NCBI GenBank assembly: GCA_016650415.1
Contig: JAENVU010000184.1
Coordinates: 1 to 19,457, forward strand
From: Acidimicrobiia bacterium
GTDB taxonomy: Bacteria; Actinomycetota; Acidimicrobiia; IMCC26256; JAENVU01
DNA length: 19,457 nt
Reading direction: 5' to 3'
The translations under genes and the position numbers were made by a program. The notes beneath the pieces are model-generated. The model was not told the DNA's origin and did no database searches. It saw only the letters and a program-made list of their open reading frames with translations. Below, piece after piece: positions 1 to 5,136 of the stretch (positions are counted from its first letter, which is position 1; each line of letters begins with the position of its first letter).

Positions 1-97
1 TCTGGATGCGGATTTCACCGGCTTTCGGGTCGGCGACATCGATGTCGACGATCTCGAGCGGGGATCCGACGGCATTGGCAACAGCGGCCTTGGGCAT
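1..97 (-). CDS. Zinc-dependent alcohol dehydrogenase family protein, N-terminal part
   Basis: Only the first 32 codons lie in the window. The protein begins MPKAAVANAVGSPLEIVDID and continues with VADPKAGEIRIQ. This is the usual start of the zinc-containing medium-chain alcohol dehydrogenases, such as class III or mycothiol/NDMA-dependent enzymes, where a KAAV strand is followed by a DPxxGE(I/V) segment. The ATG is supported by a strong AAGGAG at 103-108, five bases upstream on the minus strand. The catalytic zinc ligands lie outside the window, so substrate and subfamily cannot be given. A TAGATT -10 element lies about 32 bases upstream, so this gene probably has its own promoter although it follows another minus-strand gene. 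Confidence 0.7.
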   Translation of the reverse strand, partial: MPKAAVANAVGSPLEIVDIDVADPKAGEIRIQ

Positions 98-129
98 GGA
101 AACTCCTTGAAAGTGGAGGGGCGGCGAGG

Positions 130-135
130 AATCTA
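130..135 (-). promoter_or_regulatory. -10 element (TAGATT) of the dehydrogenase gene
   Basis: On the minus strand TAGATT fits the actinobacterial TANNNT consensus. A start site about 7 bases downstream, near 123, would give a leader of roughly 25 bases that includes the AAGGAG ribosome binding site at 103-108. I see no convincing -35 box. Confidence 0.4.
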
Positions 136-145
136 ACGGATACCA

Positions 146-197
146 AAGGCGAGGGAGAGCGCAGCGGGGTTCATGGAAGGCGAGGGAGGGCGGAGCG
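146..197. repeat. Imperfect direct repeat, two 21-bp units
   Basis: The unit AAGGCGAGGGAG(A/G)GCG(C/G)AGCG occurs at 146-166 and again at 177-197, a period of 31 bp with two mismatches. It sits between two minus-strand genes in an otherwise non-coding 164-bp stretch. It could be a short intergenic repeat of the REP type, but one locus cannot show whether it is dispersed in the genome. Confidence 0.5.
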
Positions 198-238
198 TGG
201 TCCGACCGTCCGCGACCCGAGCCGGGGCCCGAGCGGCC

Positions 239-253
239 TGCGACGAAGTCGCA
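239..253. other. Short perfect hairpin between minus-strand genes
   Basis: TGCGAC and GTCGCA form a 6-bp stem around a GAA loop, just past the stop codon of the membrane protein gene at 262-540. There is no T-run on either side, so it is not a standard intrinsic terminator. It may still act as a weak 3' end structure for that transcript. Confidence 0.35.
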
Positions 254-261
254 TGAGCGGG

Positions 262-540
262 TTAATGGAAGGAGCCGCCGCCCTGGTCTTCGCGGTCGGC
301 GGCCTTGACGCCGTAGGCGAGGACGATCGGGATGGGCAGGATCACGAAGCCCACGACGAGCCCGATGACGGCGACGGTGATGATCGGCCCGGAGAACGTC
401 GTCGCCATGCCGATGCCGAATCCGACGATGGCCACGAGCAGGCCGAAATACCCGATGCGCTTGGCCAGGTTGACCTGGGTCGCGATCCGGGCCCGACGGG
501 CGAGTACCGGGTCGTCGGCGGCGTCTCCTGGCGATGGCAC
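262..540 (-). CDS. Hypothetical small membrane protein, two transmembrane helices
   Basis: The predicted product has 92 residues. A charged N-terminus (about residues 1-30) ends in NLAKRIGY and is followed by two hydrophobic segments, GLLVAIVGFGIGM and a longer one containing VAVIGLVVGFVILPIPIVL. The tail GVKAADRED is charged and presumably cytoplasmic. I chose the GTG at 540 because a TAGAGT -10 element ends exactly 7 bases before it, which predicts a leaderless mRNA starting at this codon. The longer reading frame upstream runs antisense through the dihydropteroate-synthase-like gene and is not credible. No family is recognised and no function can be assigned. It is transcribed divergently from the pterin-binding gene. 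Confidence 0.65.
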   Translation of the reverse strand: MPSPGDAADDPVLARRARIATQVNLAKRIGYFGLLVAIVGFGIGMATTFSGPIITVAVIGLVVGFVILPIPIVLAYGVKAADREDQGGGSFH

Positions 541-547
541 GACGACG

Positions 548-561
548 ACTCTACGTAGGAT
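548..561. promoter_or_regulatory. Symmetric bidirectional promoter with back-to-back -10 elements
   Basis: The sequence ACTCTACGTAGGAT contains TAGAGT on the minus strand (548-553) and TAGGAT on the plus strand (556-561), separated by CG and sharing the palindrome TACGTA. On each side exactly 7 bases separate the hexamer from a GTG codon, at 540 on the minus strand and 569 on the plus strand. Both transcripts would therefore begin at or next to the start codon, without a leader. I see no -35 boxes, which suits symmetric promoters that rely on -10 melting. Confidence 0.6.
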
Positions 562-568
562 GCCGGCC

Positions 569-1381
569 GTGACCCCAGCCCTGGACCGTCTCCGTGCGCT
601 CGAGTTCGGTCCGGGAATCACCCACGTCATGGCCGTGGTGAACCTCTCACCGGAGTCTCGGGTGGCCCACTCGGTCGTTGGCTCACCCGCGGAGGCACTG
701 GAACGGGCGCGGGCGTCTCGCGACCTCGGTGCGTCGATCATCGATCTCGGCGCGCAGTCGAGCCACTTCGAGAATCAGCCCCTTGCGCCCGCCGAGGAGA
801 TCGACCGCATGCTTCCCGCGCTCGCTCTCCTCGTGGACGACGGCTTCGTCGTGTCGGTCGATACGTGGAAACCCGAGGTCGCGGCCGTCGCCGTGGCTGC
901 GGGCGCGGCCATCGTCAACGACACCGGTGGGTTGGCGGATCCGCTGATGGTCGACGTGGTCCGCGCCGCGGGCGCCGGCGCGGTGGTGATGCACATCGAA
1001 GGGGCGAACCCGCTCGAGGTGGGGTACCGGGCGCTGGAGGACGGGCAACCGGAAATCGTTGCCGCCGGGCTGGCCGACCGCGTCGCGCAACTCCGTACGG
1101 AGGGACTGACGGGACCGCTGCTCGTGGATCCCGGATTGTCGATCAACTACCGCAGTGATTACGAGCGCTACGGGCAGTTGCAGCTGGCGACGATTCGTTC
1201 GATCGACGCGTTACGCGCCGCGGGGGAACCGGTGTTGATCCCGGTCCCGCGCAAGGCGATCACCCATCGAATGGTCGCGTACCTCACGTTGTCGATCGAG
1301 TACGGCGCGGACGTTCTGCGGGTGCATGACGTCGATGCCGCCTGTGACCTCGTCACCTTGCTCGGCCGCCAACTGGGCTGA
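569..1381 (+). CDS. Dihydropteroate synthase-like pterin-binding protein
   Basis: The product has 270 residues and follows the dihydropteroate synthase TIM-barrel order: MAVVNLSPES (21-30), DLGAQSS (59-65), SVDTWK (96-101), VNDTGG (116-121), VMH (140-142), DPG (187-189), PRK (227-229) and RVHDV (251-255). The pterin-site residues N25, D98, N117, D187, K229, R251 and H253 match the family. However, the loop that in true enzymes reads ESTRPG and contacts p-aminobenzoate is SSHFENQP here, and the SRK motif is PRK. I therefore call it a divergent paralogue, comparable in kind to actinobacterial second copies, and not a secure folP. The GTG at 569 is chosen over the ATG at 560 because it lies 7 bases after the TAGGAT -10 element. 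The ATG would lie inside that element. Confidence 0.75.
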   Translation: MTPALDRLRALEFGPGITHVMAVVNLSPESRVAHSVVGSPAEALERARASRDLGASIIDLGAQSSHFENQPLAPAEEIDRMLPALALLVDDGFVVSVDTWKPEVAAVAVAAGAAIVNDTGGLADPLMVDVVRAAGAGAVVMHIEGANPLEVGYRALEDGQPEIVAAGLADRVAQLRTEGLTGPLLVDPGLSINYRSDYERYGQLQLATIRSIDALRAAGEPVLIPVPRKAITHRMVAYLTLSIEYGADVLRVHDVDAACDLVTLLGRQLG

Positions 1382-1409
1382 CACCTGGTCGCGCCGACCC
1401 GGCCGGGGG

Positions 1410-1423
1410 GCGCCGAGCGGCGC
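1410..1423. terminator. GC hairpin between convergent genes
   Basis: GCGCC and GGCGC pair around a GAGC loop in the 42-bp gap between the pterin-binding gene and the histidine kinase, which run toward each other. The stem directly abuts the kinase stop codon. It has no T-run, so termination would have to be factor-assisted. The position suggests a shared 3' end structure. Confidence 0.35.
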
Positions 1424-2947
1424 TCATCTCCGACGGTCGAGTGGTATCCACCAGGAGAGTTTCGTTCCGCCATGCTCCCGCTCTTCGATGACGCAGTCAC
1501 CACCGAGATCGGTGGCCCGGGCGAGAATGTTCCGGAGTCCGTGTCCTCCCGAGCGGCTCGCCGTTCCGAGACCGACTCCATCGTCGCAGACGGTGAGTTC
1601 CGCTCGTCCGGCGGTGGAATCGAGCCGGACGTCGATCTGGGTTCCGTCCGAGTGGCGCACGACGTTCGACACCGCTTCGTTCACCACACTCATGAACTCG
1701 CGACGCTCGTCGGCCGTCAACGCGTCCGCCACGGTTTCGTCGATCTCGACGGACCAGCCCATCCCGGCGCGCTCCGCCCGCCGAGTGGTCAGCGAGACCA
1801 ACGCCGCCCGGAATCCGTCCGTCGTGGCAACGTCATCGAGACCGCGCACGACATCGCGGAGCTGCTTAGTGGCCTGGTCGACCTCCTCGAGGAGTTCGCC
1901 GACCTTCCGGCCGAGCCGCTCGTCGATCTTCCGGCCGAGCTTCTCGTCCTTCACCTCGAGCGCCAGACTGGCCAGACCGAGCCGAACCGCGACCAGATCT
2001 TGGATCACCTCGTCGTGGAGATCACGGGCGATCTCCTCCCGTGCGCGTAGACGCATGATCTCGGTCCGGGACTCCGCGAGGGTCAGCGCCTTGCTGGCCC
2101 CATCCGCGTAGGTGCCGAGCAGCGCGAGTTCCTCGTCGGTGAAGGGACGGGCGTCGCGGCGAACCATCAAGGAGCCCAGGCGTTGCGTCCCCGCCGTCAG
2201 TGGAGCCATGGCCACCTGGACTGGGGTCCCGGACGCCACCCGAAATGTCGCGCTGGTCGATTCCGGGACGGTGAAGCAGGCGACCCGGGACTCCCGCAAT
2301 GCCCGCCCGAACGCGTCGTCGACGATTCGCCAGCGGGCTCCGGTCGGATTTGCCGTCGGATCAAGAATCGCGGTCAGGCGAACGTGGTCGGGGCCGTCGA
2401 GACGGAGGACGCCGACATTCGTTGCCTCGATCAAGTCCGTGGTCGACTCGCAGATACGACTCGTGAGCTCCTCACCGCTTGCGCCGGCGAGCAGCGCGGC
2501 CCGGAGCTCGCTCAGGGCGTTCGTCGCGTCGACGTCGAGGCGCATCCGCTTCAGCATCCAGTCCGTGCGCGCGGGCTCCGCGAGGACGACCAACATGACG
2601 ACGCCGGTCGCGTTCGCCTGGAGGGTGAAGGCAAATGCGTCGACGATCGCGGTCCGGCCGTCGCCCCGTCGGTAGCGGCGGCGGTGTCCGACGACGTCGA
2701 GCTCTCCGGCGAAGACCGCCGCCCATGCGCCATCGTCGGGTTCGAATTCGGTCCGGATCTGCAAGTCCATCAGGTCGGCACCGACGAGGTCGTCGCGGGC
2801 CAAGAGCGTTTCTGCCGCTTGGTTCGCCGCGAGAATCCTCGTCTTCTCGCGAGCGATCTGGATCAGGAGTTGTGGCACTTGCGCCGAACCGACCAGGTCT
2901 TCGAATGCAGAACTCCGCGCCTCGAAGTCCGGTGGTGGTTCGTTCAC
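1424..2947 (-). CDS. Sensor histidine kinase, GAF + HisKA_3 + HATPase_c
   Basis: The 507-residue protein has no transmembrane segment and should be a soluble sensor. An N-terminal PAS-like region (about 20-125) is followed by a GAF-like domain (about 140-290). The dimerisation and phosphoacceptor helix is AREEIARDLHDEVIQDLVAV, with the phosphorylated histidine at H311. Next comes a coiled-coil-like stretch and an HATPase domain with the N box NEAVSNVVRHS (N424), CDDGVGLG (454-461) and GGHGLRNI (467-474). This is the NarL-partner (HisKA_3) class. It starts with GTG at 2947, overlapping the stop of the upstream response regulator by 4 bases (GTGA), so the two are co-translated partners. The ligand of the PAS/GAF region cannot be inferred. 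Confidence 0.92.
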   Translation of the reverse strand: MNEPPPDFEARSSAFEDLVGSAQVPQLLIQIAREKTRILAANQAAETLLARDDLVGADLMDLQIRTEFEPDDGAWAAVFAGELDVVGHRRRYRRGDGRTAIVDAFAFTLQANATGVVMLVVLAEPARTDWMLKRMRLDVDATNALSELRAALLAGASGEELTSRICESTTDLIEATNVGVLRLDGPDHVRLTAILDPTANPTGARWRIVDDAFGRALRESRVACFTVPESTSATFRVASGTPVQVAMAPLTAGTQRLGSLMVRRDARPFTDEELALLGTYADGASKALTLAESRTEIMRLRAREEIARDLHDEVIQDLVAVRLGLASLALEVKDEKLGRKIDERLGRKVGELLEEVDQATKQLRDVVRGLDDVATTDGFRAALVSLTTRRAERAGMGWSVEIDETVADALTADERREFMSVVNEAVSNVVRHSDGTQIDVRLDSTAGRAELTVCDDGVGLGTASRSGGHGLRNILARATDLGGDCVIEEREHGGTKLSWWIPLDRRR

Positions 2948-3582
2948 CGGGGGAGCCGAACGAGACCGGCTCGGGCGGCCACCATCACCGCATCGAGCCG
3001 CCGGTGCACCCCGAGCCGCGCCATTGCCCGCCGAATGTGGTTCCGCACGGTGTGGGTGCTCAGGTGCATCGCGGCGGCGGTCTCGGCGACCGACTTGCCG
3101 TCGGCGAGGGCCTGGACCACCTCCCGCTCCCGGTCGCTGAGAGCCAGGGGATGGCCACCGGTTCCCAGGGGATCACCGAGTATCGGGACGACGTCAGAAC
3201 TCATGTAGGCGTTCCCGGCCGCCGCGGCGAGTACGACGGCGACCAACTCCTCGGCGGTTGCCAACTTCGACGCGAACGCGATGACCCCTGCTGCGATCGC
3301 ATCGCGGAGCGCATCGGGAGTGAACGCGGCCGACATCAACACGATCCGTACGTTCCACGGTTGGGCGAGGAGTTGGCGTGACAGCTCGAGGCCGTCCATG
3401 TCGGGCATTCGAAGGTCGACCACTGCGACGTCGGGGCGGTGGGTCTCGGAAAGGGTCAGCGCCGCGGCGCCCGTCGCGACCTGCCCGACGACCTCGATCC
3501 GCGGGTCGGCCCCGAGCACCGTGGCCAATCCGTCGGCGACCATCCGATGGTCATCGACGACGAGAACGGTGGTCGGTTCCAT
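2944..3582 (-). CDS. NarL/LuxR-family response regulator
   Basis: The 212-residue protein has a receiver domain (about 1-120) with the acidic pair D10/D11, phosphoacceptor D56 in VVDLRMPDMDG, switch residue S84 and K106. A LuxR-type helix-turn-helix (about 146-205) begins LSDREREVVQALADGKS and contains the recognition region STHTVRNHIRRAM. It regulates transcription in response to the kinase encoded immediately downstream, whose start overlaps this stop codon. The ATG at 3582 lies 6 bases after a TACCAT -10 element, predicting a leaderless mRNA. Upstream of that promoter lies a tandem repeat (3613-3651) that could be a binding site for this regulator. Confidence 0.92.
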   Translation of the reverse strand: MEPTTVLVVDDHRMVADGLATVLGADPRIEVVGQVATGAAALTLSETHRPDVAVVDLRMPDMDGLELSRQLLAQPWNVRIVLMSAAFTPDALRDAIAAGVIAFASKLATAEELVAVVLAAAAGNAYMSSDVVPILGDPLGTGGHPLALSDREREVVQALADGKSVAETAAAMHLSTHTVRNHIRRAMARLGVHRRLDAVMVAARAGLVRLPR

Positions 3583-3588
3583 TCGGTG

Positions 3589-3594
3589 ATGGTA
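3589..3594 (-). promoter_or_regulatory. -10 element (TACCAT) of the two-component operon
   Basis: TACCAT on the minus strand fits TANNNT and ends 6 bases before the ATG of the response regulator at 3582. The transcript would start at or next to the start codon. Confidence 0.5.
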
Positions 3595-3612
3595 CGAGTT
3601 GCCGCCTGATGG

Positions 3613-3651
3613 CGGGCCCGCCGGTTGATGTTGTCGGGCCCGCCGGTTGAT
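3613..3651. repeat. Two-copy tandem repeat, 22-bp period
   Basis: CGGGCCCGCCGGTTGAT occurs exactly at 3613-3629 and at 3635-3651, separated by 5 bases. Each copy contains the palindrome CGGGCCCG. The repeats lie about 20-60 bases upstream of the -10 element of the response regulator gene, on the same face of the helix two turns apart, as expected for paired activator sites. Confidence 0.6.
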
Positions 3652-3803
3652 ACATCGGTGTCAATGAGAAGAACGTGTTGGTGTCTACCGGCTCCCGGAG
3701 GCGTTGGCGAAACTCCACCAGGGTCGGGTTCGGGCAGAGGTTCGGCTCGATCTCAACGTCCGGTATGGCGTACCCCAGCGCCGTGCCGGACATGCACTGA
3801 GGT

Positions 3804-3843
3804 GCCGACCGACGCCACGTAGGCGCAAGGCAGGGCGGTCGGC
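3804..3843. other. 8-bp inverted repeat downstream of a minus-strand gene
   Basis: GCCGACCG (3804-3811) and CGGTCGGC (3836-3843) are exact inverted copies around a 24-base loop. The structure lies about 80 bases past the stop of the hypothetical gene at 3922-4608. No T-run follows it. It could be a 3' end structure or chance pairing in GC-rich DNA. Confidence 0.25.
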
Positions 3844-3921
3844 GCTGCGGGTGCCCGTGGTCGGTGCCAGGAGTCTTGGACGGGTTGATCAGTCCGGCAG
3901 TTCGACGTTCCGTCGCCGCAG

Positions 3922-4608
3922 CTAAATGGTCGTCAGCCGACGGTTCGTGGCGTCGAGGACGGCACGAACGATCGCTTCGGGTTCCTCGTGGTCGCGGACG
4001 ATGGCGGAGCCGGACACCATCTGTTCGGTGGGTGGCATCACGAAGACGATGGTCACGATCGCAACGTCGTGCACGCCGACTCGTTCGATCTGTGCGCTCT
4101 CGACATCGAGGCACTCGGCGGCTTTCTGAAGTTGACGAAGCCCGTCGATCGTCGCGACCGCGATGAGCCGGTTCCGTGCGCTCGACGCGATCGAACCCTC
4201 GGCGAACCCGACGGCCTCGTCTTCGCCGCGAGCCAACGTGACGCGCACGAGGTTCCGGAGCCCGGTGGTCTCGGCGGTGACATCCACGACGACCGCCCGA
4301 TGCAGCTCGATCGGCGCGGCGGGTTCGATGGCGTGGGCGCCGTCACCGTTGAGCTGGACGACCGAGACGATGCGTCGGTCGAGTTCGATCCCGAAGCTCG
4401 CCAACGCAACGGATTGGACGTCCCGCACTACCTGTTTCGGCTGCTTGCCGCCGTTGGCCAGGATGTGGACTTCGGTGGCCCGGCCGATGTCGTCGGTGAC
4501 CACGCGCGCGGCCGACACCTCGGGGAGGCGGCAGAGCTCGCGTTCCAACTCGAGGACTTCGTCGTCGGGTCCGGGGGTTTCGAGGGTTTCGTCCATCGTG
4601 TGCTCCAT
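3922..4608 (-). CDS. Conserved-looking hypothetical protein, two alpha/beta repeats
   Basis: The 228-residue product is soluble and shows two alternating alpha/beta regions. The first (about 16-90) runs from LERELCRLPEVSAARVVTD through EVHILA, a basic KQPKQVVRDVQSVAL helix and GIELDRRIVSVVQL. The second (about 105-225) contains LRNLVRVTLARGEDEAVGFA, an AVATIDGLRQLQK helix, VHDVAIVTIVFV and a C-terminal helix ending VRAVLDATNRRL. This looks like small regulatory ferredoxin-like folds, but I cannot name a family. The ATG at 4608 lies 10 bases after a TAGGCT -10 element, which predicts a leader of about 3 bases. The ATG at 4596 is an alternative. It is divergent from the leader RNA and HD-domain operon, so it may share their control. 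Confidence 0.75.
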   Translation of the reverse strand: MEHTMDETLETPGPDDEVLELERELCRLPEVSAARVVTDDIGRATEVHILANGGKQPKQVVRDVQSVALASFGIELDRRIVSVVQLNGDGAHAIEPAAPIELHRAVVVDVTAETTGLRNLVRVTLARGEDEAVGFAEGSIASSARNRLIAVATIDGLRQLQKAAECLDVESAQIERVGVHDVAIVTIVFVMPPTEQMVSGSAIVRDHEEPEAIVRAVLDATNRRLTTI

Positions 4609-4618
4609 CGTCCGGTCG

Positions 4619-4624
4619 AGCCTA
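4619..4624 (-). promoter_or_regulatory. -10 element (TAGGCT) of the hypothetical gene
   Basis: TAGGCT on the minus strand matches TANNNT and lies 10 bases upstream of the ATG at 4608. The same hexamer serves the plus-strand crotonase gene at 8228-8233. No -35 box is evident. Confidence 0.45.
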
Positions 4625-4699
4625 CGGCCGGCGTGCCCACCGAAGGTGGTTTTCCCGGGTGGGGATTGCTTCTCTCCGTGTTGTCTGTGAGACTGATGT

Positions 4700-4720
4700 T
4701 GCCCATGGTGCAATTGGGCA
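4700..4720. promoter_or_regulatory. Inverted repeat, candidate operator of the leader RNA
   Basis: TGCCCA (4700-4705) and TGGGCA (4715-4720) are inverted copies separated by 9 bases. The element lies between the divergent promoter at 4619-4624 and the presumed start of the leader RNA. Possible -10 elements for that RNA are TAGCCT at 4733-4738 and TACAGT at 4760-4765, and neither has a good -35 box. The dyad is the right size for a dimeric repressor, but no cognate regulator is indicated. Confidence 0.3.
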
Positions 4721-4800
4721 GTTTGATGCCGGTAGCCTGGAGGAGACCACCAAGGTTCCTACAGTCGTTCTGTTGGAGTGCCGATTCCCAGCACGACCAC

Positions 4801-4994
4801 GCGCACCCTTTCGCCCCGGTGTGAAGGGGTGCGTCCAATCGATATGACAGCTACAAGGAGGTGTCCCCGGTCAGATGAAGACGGCAAGGCCTCGGGCCAG
4901 TGGGACTGAAGAGTCCCGTTGAGCGGAGCGTTGCCCTCTGGTAGCACCACAGCGGATCACCAGAGAGGATCATTCACAAAGAAGGTGATCTCTC
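4801..4994 (+). promoter_or_regulatory. Structured leader RNA with alternative helices (riboswitch-like)
   Basis: This gene-free stretch can fold strongly. A 12-bp stem pairs 4801-4812 with 4823-4834. GGCAA (4883-4887) pairs with TTGCC (4931-4935) and encloses two hairpins, GGCC-TCG-GGCC (4888-4898) and GGGACT-GAAG-AGTCCC (4902-4917). Next, CTCTGGT (4936-4942) can pair with ACCAGAG (4959-4965). Alternatively GATCACC (4955-4961) pairs with GGTGATC (4984-4990), which is the ribosome binding site of the microprotein starting at 4995. The two helices compete for bases 4959-4961, so one conformation frees and the other hides the binding site. This is the layout of a translational riboswitch or a leader attenuator. 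I cannot match it to a known class. It shares only a short GACGGCAAGGCC-like piece with c-di-GMP-I aptamers and lacks their conserved core. A strong SD-like AAGGAGGTG at 4855-4863 lies inside it. Confidence 0.5.
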
Positions 4995-5081
4995 ATGCGG
5001 AAGATCTATGTCCGTTCTGCCCTGCTCATGTCCAGCGCGGCTGCACTGCTGCTTGCCGGCGGTGCACTCAAGTGGAAGTAG
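4995..5081 (+). CDS. 28-residue membrane microprotein
   Basis: A short frame opens at ATG 4995 behind GAAGGTGATC, an excellent anti-16S match at 4982-4990 with suitable spacing. The 28-residue product begins MRKIYVRSALLMSSAAALLL and ends AGGALKWK. That is a basic N-terminus, one hydrophobic segment of about 17 residues (9-25) and a basic tail, which fits a single-pass membrane peptide or a short leader peptide. It ends at TAG 5079-5081, 55 bases before the HD-domain gene and in a different frame. The sequestering helix in the leader RNA would directly control its translation. It may work as a small partner of the membrane HD proteins or simply couple leader folding to their expression. No family is recognised. 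Confidence 0.6.
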   Translation: MRKIYVRSALLMSSAAALLLAGGALKWK

Positions 5082-5136
5082 TCAAGGCGTAAGTGTTCCG
5101 AGGCCTTGCCGCCTTCGTCTGACCGACGGGAATCTC

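Larger units (their letters stand above)
3551..3793 (-). pseudogene. Possible decayed gene fragment upstream of the two-component operon
   Basis: A minus-strand frame of 80 codons opens with MSGTALGYAIPDVEIEP. Its first half, down to about 3665, uses G/C-ending codons as real genes here do (NPTLVEFRQRLREPV). Its second half loses this bias, runs through the 22-bp tandem repeat and ends inside the response regulator gene. I see no promoter or ribosome binding site for it. A gene remnant or a very short orphan protein are both possible, and no family is recognised. The rest of the 3,583-3,921 stretch shows no other coding signal. Confidence 0.25.

Noticed and set aside
253..558. 101-codon plus-strand frame opposite the small membrane protein
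   Set aside because: Asp/Gly/His-rich shadow. The minus-strand frame has two clear membrane helices and a promoter at the right distance.
4844..4909. A 21-codon frame starting at ATG 4844
   Set aside because: No ribosome binding site lies before it. The AAGGAGGTG lies inside the frame.
4875..4922. A 15-codon frame inside the leader RNA, behind AAGGAGGTG
   Set aside because: The spacing from the ribosome binding site (about 12-13 bases) is too long and the frame runs through the best hairpins. Kept only as a remark; a leader peptide cannot be excluded.
4860..4965. Similarity to a c-di-GMP-I (GEMM) riboswitch, suggested by GACGGCAAGGCC-TCG-GGCC and the HD-domain genes downstream
   Set aside because: The conserved GGGCAAACC-type core and the order of hairpins do not match. 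The class is left open.
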